DNA from: JADLBR01 sp020847615
GTDB lineage: Bacteria; Verrucomicrobiota; Verrucomicrobiia; JADLBR01
DNA length: 64,000 nt
Reading direction: 5' to 3'
NCBI GenBank assembly: GCA_026646655.1
Contig: JAPKHT010000013.1
Coordinates: 9,636 to 73,635 of the forward strand
The stretch's first letter is position 1; each line of letters begins with the position of its first letter. Shown in pieces: positions 16,735 through 25,437 of the stretch. The position numbers and the translations under genes were made by a program. The notes beneath the pieces were generated by a model, which did no database searches, was not told where the DNA came from, and saw nothing but the letters and a program-made list of their open reading frames with translations.

Positions 16735-19707
16735 TCAGTGTTTTGGTTTATCGTCCGGGGCGTCGCTCTTAAGGAGGACCAGGGCGACCCGTTCGCCGGG
16801 GTTCAAATTGTGGGAGGGGCCGTCGAAGTCCCTGAGGCGCCAGCCGGGCGGTGGCTGGAGGTTGGCGAGGACCTTGGCTGGGGGGAAGATGTCAAGTTCG
16901 GCCGAGCCATCGGTTTGCCGCTTCCATCCGATGCGGATCTCGCCGCATGGCAGGGGGATGGTGCCTTCGGCCCGATCGAGGCAATCCACGCGCGGGCAGA
17001 GGGTGACCCGGGAACCGCCGGGCTCATCGATGCGCGCGCCGAGGACATAGCGGCTGAAGACGTACGCGGGTCCGGCGGACCATGCGTGGCAGTAGCTGCG
17101 GGTGGGGTATCGGCCGCCGCCGAGGTTGCCGTTGGCGAATGACTCCCAGAAGGTGGTGGTCTGGGCATCCATCATGCCGCCCCAGAACTCCCGGATGACG
17201 TCGAGCATTGGGGCGACGCGACCGGTTTCGCCGAGATACTCCAGCAGGTACAGGGTGGCGAACGGGCTGCCGAACTGGACCACGTCCTGAGTTTCGTGGC
17301 CGAGGACGATCGGGAGGACACGTCTCTCGCGTTCCGGGGGCACGACGCCGTGCAGGAGGGCGAGCGTGTTGATCTGGCGGGAGACGCTGGTGCTGCGCGC
17401 GCCATCGTTGTGGATGCTATCGACGTAGGCGCCGCGCGACTCGTCCCACAGGAGCTCGTTGATGCGGGCCGCCAGTTGATCGGCGGCGGCGCGGTAGCGG
17501 GAGGCGGTCCGTTGGTCTCCGGCGGCCTCGGCCATGCGGGCGCCGAGGCGGAGCGAATCGACGAGGAAGGTGTTGTTGTGCGTGACGATGCGGTGGCCGT
17601 TGTCGAGGCCGATCCAGTCGAAGAACTGCCACGCGGTGATGGAGAAGAGGCCGGTCTTTGTGTCGATGTACTTCTCGAGGCAGGTGTCGAGCATCTTGCG
17701 CGCGTCGGGGTAGAATCGCGCGATCAGGGTGTCGCGATCGCCGGAGTACCAGTAATTCTCCCAGCACGTGCGGAGCCAGAGGAAGCTCCAGGCGGGGATC
17801 ACGCGGGGCCAGCGGGTGGGGACGCGCATGTGTGCCATGTCGCCGCGGCCGAGGCTCTCGCCGCCGAGCTCGCAGCAGCGGCGGACGAGACGGGAGTCGC
17901 CAAACATCATGTAGCAGACCAGCGCCTCGTTGCGGGCGTCGCCCAGCCAGAGGGATTGCTCGTACAGGGGGCAATCCACGAAGGTGTCCTCCATGCAGGA
18001 GAGCATGGTCTGCCGGCACACGCGCCAGACGTTGTCCAAGAGGGCGTCAGAGGAGGCGAAGGAACCACGGTCGGCGGCGGGATAATGGGTGAACACCGCC
18101 GCGACGCGCCGGATGCGCACCTCGGCGGGGCGGGCCCGGACCGTGAGCGCGAGATATCGGCCGCCGAAGTGCCGCATCGTCTGGTAGTCCTGCCATCCGG
18201 CCCGCGTGACGTAGCGGAAGCTGGAGCGGTTGCGCCACGACCACTGTGGCGCGCCATCGTGATAGCGCTCGAAGATGTTGCCGTCGATGGCGGTGCCCTC
18301 CGGCGCGCGGAGCTGGAGTGCGATGTGGGCGTTGTACTCGCGCCCGAGGTCGATCATCAGCTCGACGTCGTCTGTTCCTGCGGGGATGACGGTGTCCTCC
18401 TCGTTGCCGATGGCGAGGTTCTGCGGCGCGGAGACCTCTGCGGGGCCGAGGTCGCGCCGGAAGCATGTGAGGGCATGGACGTCGGCGCCCACGATCTCGC
18501 GCGGCTGGAGCGCGCGGAAGAGGCTGCGGAATGGCCGGAGTTCGTCGGGCGATCGTGCGGCGCGGATCTGTTTCCACGCGGGGTCCGCGGGCTTGAATGG
18601 CCCGGCGATGGACCAGGGTCCGTCGCCGGATGCGGCGCGGAGGGACACGGGCGCATCGGCATCGAGGATGAACTGGAACTCCTCGATTTCGGACGGGCCA
18701 TCGAGAATGACGACGACCGGGTTGTCGCCCTGTTTCAGGCGGACGGCCGCGCGCTCTTGCTGGAGGAGGTCTCTCGCGACATCGATTTCGGTGCCCGAGA
18801 TCCGGATGAGGCCAAACTCGAAGCCCGCGGTGGGCCTGAGGATGGCGGCGTCCTGGTCGCCCTCGCTCCGGAGAATCCCCTCCAGGACGAAGCGGTGCGG
18901 GTTGCGGGCATCGGCCTTTCGGTCGATGCCCTGGCAGCGGCCGACGTTGATGGTCGATGCGATGCGGGGAGGGCGCACGGCGCGGGCCCAGAGGACGGAG
19001 GAGGGATGAACGGCGTCCTTGGCGAGCGGCGGGATACCGCTGTGGCGCAGGTTCATCCACGGGCCCTCGGTGGCGCCCGCGACGACCTCGGGTGTCTCCC
19101 ATGACAATGTATCGTGGCCGGCGAGCATCCAACCGGGGCGCTCGCGTCGCGCGTCGTATTGCTCCTCGAAACCGAGGTGGGCGCTGACCACGGGGCTGCG
19201 CTTGTCATGGGCGATGTCCTCACAGACCCTCCAAGACGCGTCGGTGCCGATGAGGTGGCGACCGGCATCGTCCTCCCATTCAAGTTGGACGAGCAGGCCG
19301 GGGCGAACGGCGATGCTCTGGGCGGTGTCGCGGCCCCAGTGGTGGACGCGGACGGCGATGGCGTTCGTGCCGGGGCGGAGCATCCGCGAGATCTCGGCCC
19401 GGTCATAGCGATAGTGCTCGGGGAACGCCTTGACTGGGCCATCGGAGGCGAATTCCCCGTTGACGAAGAGTTGGTATCTGGTGTCGGCGGTGGCGCGGAC
19501 GGTGGCGGATCGGGCGGTACCGAGGACATGAAACTCTCGGCGCGCGATCATCCAGCGGTTATAGTCGTCGTCGCCCTGTTGCGTCGGGCGCCAGATCCAC
19601 GATGCGGTCCAAGGGGGTTCCATGGGGTCGGAGGTGGACGCGGCGGCGAGCGAGCCCGACAGGGCAAGCACTGTCACACAGAGATGCGCGAGGGTCTGGT
19701 GGCTCAT
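16735..19707 (-). CDS. Exported alpha-L-rhamnosidase-like glycosidase (six-hairpin family)
   Basis: Predicted to remove terminal L-rhamnose from glycans or glycosides (GH78-like). Start at 19707 is chosen because it begins a clear signal peptide (LAHLCVTVLALSGSLAAAS); a longer frame to 19908 gives unlikely sequence. N-terminal beta-sandwich domains follow (ASWIWRPTQQGDDDYNRWMI, RATADTRYQLFVNGEFASDG). The (alpha/alpha)6 barrel lies in the second half (CMEDTFVDCPLYEQSLWLGD, with candidate catalytic acids nearby; TTTFWESFANGNLGGGR). The C-terminal beta domain closes with CPRVDCLDRAEGTIPLPCGE. Length is 990 residues. It is divergent from the glycosyltransferase that begins the PKS/NRPS cluster. 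The rhamnose link fits the sugar-acid operon at 46-53 kb, but that is inference. Confidence 0.85.
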   Translation of the reverse strand: MSHQTLAHLCVTVLALSGSLAAASTSDPMEPPWTASWIWRPTQQGDDDYNRWMIARREFHVLGTARSATVRATADTRYQLFVNGEFASDGPVKAFPEHYRYDRAEISRMLRPGTNAIAVRVHHWGRDTAQSIAVRPGLLVQLEWEDDAGRHLIGTDASWRVCEDIAHDKRSPVVSAHLGFEEQYDARRERPGWMLAGHDTLSWETPEVVAGATEGPWMNLRHSGIPPLAKDAVHPSSVLWARAVRPPRIASTINVGRCQGIDRKADARNPHRFVLEGILRSEGDQDAAILRPTAGFEFGLIRISGTEIDVARDLLQQERAAVRLKQGDNPVVVILDGPSEIEEFQFILDADAPVSLRAASGDGPWSIAGPFKPADPAWKQIRAARSPDELRPFRSLFRALQPREIVGADVHALTCFRRDLGPAEVSAPQNLAIGNEEDTVIPAGTDDVELMIDLGREYNAHIALQLRAPEGTAIDGNIFERYHDGAPQWSWRNRSSFRYVTRAGWQDYQTMRHFGGRYLALTVRARPAEVRIRRVAAVFTHYPAADRGSFASSDALLDNVWRVCRQTMLSCMEDTFVDCPLYEQSLWLGDARNEALVCYMMFGDSRLVRRCCELGGESLGRGDMAHMRVPTRWPRVIPAWSFLWLRTCWENYWYSGDRDTLIARFYPDARKMLDTCLEKYIDTKTGLFSITAWQFFDWIGLDNGHRIVTHNNTFLVDSLRLGARMAEAAGDQRTASRYRAAADQLAARINELLWDESRGAYVDSIHNDGARSTSVSRQINTLALLHGVVPPERERRVLPIVLGHETQDVVQFGSPFATLYLLEYLGETGRVAPMLDVIREFWGGMMDAQTTTFWESFANGNLGGGRYPTRSYCHAWSAGPAYVFSRYVLGARIDEPGGSRVTLCPRVDCLDRAEGTIPLPCGEIRIGWKRQTDGSAELDIFPPAKVLANLQPPPGWRLRDFDGPSHNLNPGERVALVLLKSDAPDDKPKH

Positions 19708-19899
19708 GGCAGAAAGACCGGGGGAAGGATTGAGCGTTGCCCCAGCTAATGCAACACCGGCGTAAAGGCGCCCTGGCGTGCGGATTCGGGCGGGGCCGGG
19801 TGCTGGACTTCGTGGGTGCCGGACTGTAGATAGATCGGGTGAGTCGGTTTGGTGGGGAGAGCGTTGGAACTGCCAACGCGCTGTGGGAGGATTGATGCC
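19708..19899. promoter_or_regulatory. Divergent promoter region, rhamnosidase/biosynthetic cluster
   Basis: This 192-bp interval lies between the divergent rhamnosidase-like gene and the glycosyltransferase; it is the most likely site for the promoter of the 19.9-35.2 kb cluster. A GGGAGG Shine-Dalgarno at 19885-19890 sits 9 nt before the GTG start of the glycosyltransferase. No regulator-binding palindrome was identified. Confidence 0.4.
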
Positions 19900-21204
19900 G
19901 TGGCCCATTATGCAATTTTAGCGCCTGAGGCGGGTGGACACCTGATCCCGATGTGTTCGATCGGGCAGGAGTTGACGCGGATGGGTCACCGCGTGACGGT
20001 GGTGGCCCGAGGAAAGGCGGAGGCTATCGCGGGTCGATTTGGCCTGGGGTTTTGCGAGCTGGGGTCCGCTGATTTGTCGGGCTATCGGCCACCCTGGCGA
20101 ATCGACGCGATGATGCTGGGGGTTGTCGGGTTGAGTTTTGCCTCGAGGCTTCGCGCAAGATGGAAACACATGGCGAGGCTGGTGCTCGACTTTGGGCCTC
20201 CCGAGTTGATCCGGTTGGGCGTCGATGGGCTGCTGGTGGATCAGGATCTGGTGGCTGGCGGGACGGTTGCGGAGAGGCTGGGGTTGCCCTTTGTCTCGGT
20301 GAGCAACGCTCTCCATTGGAACGAGGAGGCGGCGGTCCCGCCGCACTACACCGGCTGGTCTTACTCGGAGACCCTGTGGGCGATGGCACGCAACCGGCTG
20401 GGACACGCGGCGTGGCATGGGTTCATGCGGCCGGTCTTGGCCATCGTGAACCGGCAACGCGATGCGTGGGGTTTAGCGCGGTTGCGCGGTCCGGCGGATA
20501 CGTACTCGCCACTGGCGCAGATCGGGCAGGGCTGTCGGGGGCTGGATTTCCCGCGGCGCGAGTTGCCATCGACATTTCATTATGTGGGCGCCCTGGGCGC
20601 GGAACGGTCGGCGCAGGACGATGACTTTCCCTGGGATCGGCTCGACGGTCGCCCCTTGATTTATGCCTCGATGGGAACGGTCCCGCATCGCGCCAACGCC
20701 TTGGTGTTGCAAAAGGTGGCGGTCGCCTGCGCGGGCACGGATGCCCAGCTGGTGATCGGCTTAGGCAGATGGAAGGGTGAGAAGGACGGGGCCGAGGCGT
20801 GTTTGCGCGATCTGCCTGGGGATCCCTTGGTGGTTGACTTTGTGCCACAGCTGAGGCTGCTAGATAGGGCCGCGCTGTTAGTCACGCACGCGGGCATGAA
20901 TACGGTGGGCGAGGCGTTGAGTCGAGCCGTGTGCATGTTGGCCCTGCCGAGAAACGCGGACCAGTTTGCCGTTGCGGCGCGGCTGGTGCACGCCGGGGTC
21001 GGTCTCCGTGCCTCATTTCGGCGCTCCACCCCCGGGGAACTGCGGGGGCTCATCGGGCGGCTTTTGGCCGAGGCGGAATTCCGGGCGAGGGCCGAGCGCA
21101 TGCGGCGCGAGATAGTGGATGCGGGCGGAGCGAGGCGCGCGGCGGCCATCGCTGAGCGAGCGCTGGTGGGGCGTCGGCCCGTCGCGCGCGATGCCCCGCT
21201 TTGA
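19900..21204 (+). CDS. GT1-family (UDP-glycosyltransferase/MGT-like) glycosyltransferase
   Basis: A GT-B fold glycosyltransferase that would move an activated sugar onto a small molecule, plausibly the product of the adjacent PKS/NRPS. The N-terminus has the acceptor-domain glycine-rich opening AILAPEAGGHLIPMCSIGQE. The C-terminal nucleotide-sugar site shows THAGMNTVGEALSRAVCMLA and LPRNADQFAVAARLVHAGVG, with the family HAG-N...P...DQ pattern. The GTG start at 19900 has GGGAGG 9 nt upstream and places the family N-terminus correctly; an ATG at 19849 would add 17 unlikely residues. Length 434 is typical. The donor sugar cannot be told. It is followed 174 bp later by the PKS gene in the same direction. 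Confidence 0.88.
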   Translation: MAHYAILAPEAGGHLIPMCSIGQELTRMGHRVTVVARGKAEAIAGRFGLGFCELGSADLSGYRPPWRIDAMMLGVVGLSFASRLRARWKHMARLVLDFGPPELIRLGVDGLLVDQDLVAGGTVAERLGLPFVSVSNALHWNEEAAVPPHYTGWSYSETLWAMARNRLGHAAWHGFMRPVLAIVNRQRDAWGLARLRGPADTYSPLAQIGQGCRGLDFPRRELPSTFHYVGALGAERSAQDDDFPWDRLDGRPLIYASMGTVPHRANALVLQKVAVACAGTDAQLVIGLGRWKGEKDGAEACLRDLPGDPLVVDFVPQLRLLDRAALLVTHAGMNTVGEALSRAVCMLALPRNADQFAVAARLVHAGVGLRASFRRSTPGELRGLIGRLLAEAEFRARAERMRREIVDAGGARRAAAIAERALVGRRPVARDAPL

Positions 21205-21378
21205 TGCCGCAGGGTCCGCGGCGGCGCGCGTCCCCAGGCCCGGGTGGGCGGGAGGCCGCGGGCGCACGCCAGCGGCAGCCGGGGGGGCTTCTCAAAGTCT
21301 GCTGACCTGTTAATATGGCGCCATGACGTATATGTCCTCGGCGTTGGCGCGGCGGGATCCGCGGAAGAGAACGAGGGA
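21205..21378. other. Intergenic gap before the PKS gene
   Basis: 174 bp without a recognised gene, very GC-rich. A GGAAGAG at 21363-21369 is the likely ribosome site for the PKS start at 21379. A second promoter here is possible but was not seen. Confidence 0.4.
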
Positions 21379-24300
21379 ATGAGCGCGCTTAGCGAGCGGC
21401 TGGCGAACATGACGCCCCTGCAGAGGGCGGTCCTTGCCCTCAAGGAGACACAGGCCCGCTTGGACGCGCTGGAGGGGCGGCAGGCGGAACCGATCGCGAT
21501 CATCGGGATGGGCTGCCGCCTGCCGGGAGGGGTGTGTGACACGGAGGGCTATTGGCGTCTATTGGTCGAGGGCAGGGATGCCGTGGGCGAGATCCCGCCA
21601 GGGCGATGGGACGCGGACGCTTTCTACGATCCCGATCCGCGGGCACCCGGCAAGATGAACACCCGCCGGGGGGGATTCCTTGCGGGGATCGAGGATTTCG
21701 ACAATCATTTTTTTGGCATCTCGGATCGGGAGGCGGAGCGAATCGATCCGCAGCATCGGCTGCTGCTTGAGGTCGCGTGGGAGGCATTGGAGGACGCGGG
21801 CCTGGTGGCGGGCGGCCTGCGAGGCTCGCGGACGGGGGTATTCGTGGGCATCTCCCATAGCGAGTATGGGCTGATGCTGTCGTCGGATCTGGCGCAGGCG
21901 GACGCCTTCGTGGCGAGCGGCACGGCGCAGTGCATCGCGGCGAACCGCATCTCCTTCCTCTTGGATTTCGTGGGCCCGAGCGTGGCGTTGGACACGGCCT
22001 GTTCCGCGTCCCTGGTCTGCGTGCACCTGGCTTGCCAGAGCATCCGGGCGGGGGAGTGCGAGGTCGCGATGGCGGGGGGCGTGAACGTCATGCTGTCGCC
22101 GATGGCGACGGTGAATCTGACGAAGGCCGGGCTGTCGGCGCCCGACGGGCGAGTGAGGGCTTTCGATGCGGCGGCCTCGGGGTATGTGCGCAGCGAGGGT
22201 GCGGGGCTGGTCGTGCTCAAGCCGCTTGGGGCGGCGCGGCGCGACGGGGATCCGATCTATGCGGTGATCCGCGGTTCGGCGGTGAACCAGAATGGTTTTG
22301 GCAATGGCTTGAGCGCGCCGAGTCGCCAGGCCCAGGAGGGGGTCTTGCGGCAGGCGTACTCGGCGGCGAGACTGTCGCCCGAACTGGTCCAATATGTCGA
22401 GGCGCAGGGGACGGGCACGCGCCTGGGAGATGCCATCGAGGCCGCGGCGCTTGGCGCGGTGGTTGGGCGCGGCCGGTCGGCGGAGAACCCTTGCGCGATC
22501 GGTTCCGTCAAAACGAACCTGGGCCACATGGAGGCGGCTTCGGGGGTGGCGAGCCTGATGAAGGTGGCCCTGGCGCTGGAACGAAAGGAAATACCACCCA
22601 CGTTGCATTTTCAAACACCGAGCCCCGATATCCCCTTTGGCCAGCTCGGCCTGAGGGTCCAGGGGCGGTTGGCGCCTTGGCCCGACTCGGCGCGGGGGCG
22701 CTTCGCGGGCGTGAGCGCTTTTGGGTTTGGCGGGAGCAACGCGCACGTCGTGCTGGGAGAGGCGCCGCCGGAGAACGTATCGGCTGTGGAGGAGGGCACG
22801 GGGATCGGGAGGAGGGTTTATCCGCTGTCCGCGCGCACCGAGTCCGCGCTGCGGGCGGTCGCGCTGCGGCACGCGGGATTCCTGCGAGGGGGGACCGCGG
22901 CGTGGCGCGACATTTGCCACACCGCCGCTGCCCGCCGGACTCATCACGACTGCCGGATGGCGGTGCTCGCGGATTCGGGGCATCGGGCCGCGGAGCTTCT
23001 GGAGGGTTATCTTGCTGGCGCGGTTGGGGGGGACGTTCTCGTGGGCCGCAAGCCTTTTGATCGTGGCGTGCGGGTGGCGTTTCTTTTCGATGGCGAGCCG
23101 TTGCGGTGGAAGGATCACCTGCTGGGCCTGCGGCGGGTCCTGGGGCAGTTCGAGGGCGAGGTGAGTGAGATCGGGGGCGTCTTGCGGGACGCGGGCGGGC
23201 CCGAACTCGCGGCGATGCTGGCCGATGGGGATGGGTGGGGCGATCAGGCGCGGGCTTTGCCGGCGATGGTCGCCGTCCAGTTGGCCGTGGTGGGATGGTG
23301 GCGTCGCATGGGGGTATCACCGGGCATTGTGCTCGGTCGGGGGTTTGGAGAATTGGCGGCGGCGAGTGCGGCGGGGATTCTGGCGCCGGGGGATGCCCTG
23401 CGGATAGCGGTGGCCTGCGGGCGGGGCGATGGGCCCGGGGCCTGGGGGGATGTGACACATCGGGGGGCGACGCTGCCATTCCTGTCGGCGAGCGATGGTC
23501 GGCGCCACGATGGCCGTGGGTTGGATGCGGCACGCTGGGCGCGGTGCTCGGCACCGTCGGATTCGCTCGCCGCGGCGATCGGGCAGTTGGAATCGCATGG
23601 GGCGGACGTGTGCCTGGAGCTCGGGCCGGGCGCGTTGGTTGCGGCGGTGCGGTCGGTTCCCCGCTCCGGCGCGGGCGGGGTGGCCATGGCGATGCTGGGA
23701 CTGGACGGGGAGCCGATTCCAGACGTTCTCGCGGCATTGTACGTGGCGGGCGTGGATCTCTCGTGGAAGCAGATCGTTTCGGGCGCCGGGAGGCACGTGC
23801 GGCTACCGACCTATCCGTGGCAGCGCCGGCGGTTGTGGGTCGATCGCGAGGGATGGCTGGCCAACGTGCCGCAATCCAAGGTTATGGGGTCGGCAGCCGT
23901 GATGGGCGGGGAACCTTCGGGCGCGGTCGAGCCGGGTGGCGGCATCGGCGGGATCCGCGCCAGGCCCGAACTGAACTCGCCCTATGTCGAGCCGAGGACC
24001 GAACTTGAGAGGGCGCTGGCGCGATCGTGGGCCGAGGTCCTGAGACTGGATCGGGTTGGCGCGCACGACAATTTCTTCGAATTGGGAGGCGACTCCCTGC
24101 TGGCGACCATCTTGCTGAACCGACTACAGGATCAGGTGGGGGAGGTCGTTCACGTGCTGGCCCTGTTCCAGTCCCGGACGATCCACGGTCTGGCGGAGTA
24201 TCTCCGGCAGTATTATCCCGATGCCATCCGGCGGCTGTATCCTGGGGAGCCGCTTGGCGAGCGGCGTGAGGGAGGTGACGTCGCGATCCCGGTGGTGGGC

Positions 24301-25437
24301 GACCGGGAGGTTGAGATCTCGAGTCGGCTGGCGATGGCGTTTGCCCCGAACCGGATTCTGGCGCCGACGGGGGGGCCAAAGAATCGGCGCGCGATCTTCA
24401 TCATCTCACCGCCTCGCAGCGGCACGACCCTGCTGAGGGTGATGCTGGCGGGCCACCCGCGGCTATTTGCCCCACCCGAGCTGGAATTGCTGGGATTTGA
24501 TACCATGGCGGCGCGCAAGGAGGCGTACGGGGACGCGGGGGGGCTGTGGCTGGAGGGTGCGGTGCGCGCCCTGATGGAGGCGGTGGGCTGTGGCGCGAAT
24601 GAGGCCCGCGCGACGATCGCGCGGCTCGAGGAAGAAGGGCGTTCCACGCGCGACTTCTATCAACTGCTGCAGGATGCGATCGGGGGGCGCACCTTGGTCG
24701 ACAAGACACCGAGCTACTCTGGCCAGCTGCACGTGCTGCAGCACGCGGAGGAGATTTTCGATGAGCCGCTGTACATCCATCTGCTGCGGCATCCCTGCGG
24801 GATGATCCGCTCCTTCGTGGACTACAAGTTGCACCTGACCTACAGCACGCGCTATAAGATCAACCTGCCGCTGCCGTTTTCGCCACAGCAGATTGGCGAG
24901 CTGGTGTGGGTGATCAGCCACCAGAACATCATGAGGGCGATGGAGACGGTGCCGGCCCAACGGTGCCACCGGCTTCGTTTCGAGGATCTGGTCGGGGAGC
25001 CCGAGGCGACGATGCGTTCGCTCTGTGACTTCGTGGGCCTGGATTACCGGGAGGAGATGACGCGGCCGTACGATCATGCGGAGGGGAAGATGACCGACGG
25101 GGTGGTCGCTGAGGGACGCATGCAGGGGGACCTGAAGTTCCTTGTGAAGCACCGGGCGATCGATCCCGCCGTGGCCGACGAATGGAAGCGGCACATGGGT
25201 GTCGATTTCTTGGGGCCGCCGGCGAGGAGACTCGCCACCGGGTTCGGCTACGCGGATCTGGGGCCGGGAGGCGCCGATGTCCCGAGGGATGCCGGGGACA
25301 TCCGCTCCTTCGCGCGGTCGGAGCGGAGGCGCGATGACGAGGCGCGGGAGACCTTGGCCCGTTTCGATGCGCTCACGGACGACGAGGTTGCGGCGCTGTT
25401 GGCGCGGACGTTGGGCGACGGCGAGAGTGCCCGATGA
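21379..25437 (+). CDS. PKS-like protein: KS - degenerate AT - carrier - sulfotransferase
   Basis: 1352 residues, start chosen at MSALSERLANM followed by a short helical docking-like segment. The KS domain (about 35-455) has the acyl-binding Cys208 (DTACSAS), Lys378 and His383 (KTNLGH), but the HGTGT motif reads QGTGT with Gln343 in place of the catalytic His. The AT-like region (about 480-830) keeps the post-AT linker RLPTYPWQRRRLW. It is degraded: GHSxGE reads GRGFGE (no Ser, residues 653-658), and the stretch between that helix and LPFLSA is about 80-90 residues too short. A carrier with FFELGGDSLLA follows (about 870-950). A PAPS-type sulfotransferase domain (about 1000-1290) has FIISPPRSGTTLLRV. 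The C-terminus ends with a module-end motif, LTDDEVAALLA. The stop overlaps the NRPS start (ATGA). It probably hands an acyl group to the NRPS without extending it. Confidence 0.9.
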   Translation: MSALSERLANMTPLQRAVLALKETQARLDALEGRQAEPIAIIGMGCRLPGGVCDTEGYWRLLVEGRDAVGEIPPGRWDADAFYDPDPRAPGKMNTRRGGFLAGIEDFDNHFFGISDREAERIDPQHRLLLEVAWEALEDAGLVAGGLRGSRTGVFVGISHSEYGLMLSSDLAQADAFVASGTAQCIAANRISFLLDFVGPSVALDTACSASLVCVHLACQSIRAGECEVAMAGGVNVMLSPMATVNLTKAGLSAPDGRVRAFDAAASGYVRSEGAGLVVLKPLGAARRDGDPIYAVIRGSAVNQNGFGNGLSAPSRQAQEGVLRQAYSAARLSPELVQYVEAQGTGTRLGDAIEAAALGAVVGRGRSAENPCAIGSVKTNLGHMEAASGVASLMKVALALERKEIPPTLHFQTPSPDIPFGQLGLRVQGRLAPWPDSARGRFAGVSAFGFGGSNAHVVLGEAPPENVSAVEEGTGIGRRVYPLSARTESALRAVALRHAGFLRGGTAAWRDICHTAAARRTHHDCRMAVLADSGHRAAELLEGYLAGAVGGDVLVGRKPFDRGVRVAFLFDGEPLRWKDHLLGLRRVLGQFEGEVSEIGGVLRDAGGPELAAMLADGDGWGDQARALPAMVAVQLAVVGWWRRMGVSPGIVLGRGFGELAAASAAGILAPGDALRIAVACGRGDGPGAWGDVTHRGATLPFLSASDGRRHDGRGLDAARWARCSAPSDSLAAAIGQLESHGADVCLELGPGALVAAVRSVPRSGAGGVAMAMLGLDGEPIPDVLAALYVAGVDLSWKQIVSGAGRHVRLPTYPWQRRRLWVDREGWLANVPQSKVMGSAAVMGGEPSGAVEPGGGIGGIRARPELNSPYVEPRTELERALARSWAEVLRLDRVGAHDNFFELGGDSLLATILLNRLQDQVGEVVHVLALFQSRTIHGLAEYLRQYYPDAIRRLYPGEPLGERREGGDVAIPVVGDREVEISSRLAMAFAPNRILAPTGGPKNRRAIFIISPPRSGTTLLRVMLAGHPRLFAPPELELLGFDTMAARKEAYGDAGGLWLEGAVRALMEAVGCGANEARATIARLEEEGRSTRDFYQLLQDAIGGRTLVDKTPSYSGQLHVLQHAEEIFDEPLYIHLLRHPCGMIRSFVDYKLHLTYSTRYKINLPLPFSPQQIGELVWVISHQNIMRAMETVPAQRCHRLRFEDLVGEPEATMRSLCDFVGLDYREEMTRPYDHAEGKMTDGVVAEGRMQGDLKFLVKHRAIDPAVADEWKRHMGVDFLGPPARRLATGFGYADLGPGGADVPRDAGDIRSFARSERRRDDEARETLARFDALTDDEVAALLARTLGDGESAR

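Noticed and set aside
21379..22800. KSQ-type loading ketosynthase
   Set aside because: In KSQ the active-site Cys is replaced by Gln; here Cys208 is intact and the Gln is in the HGTGT motif instead.
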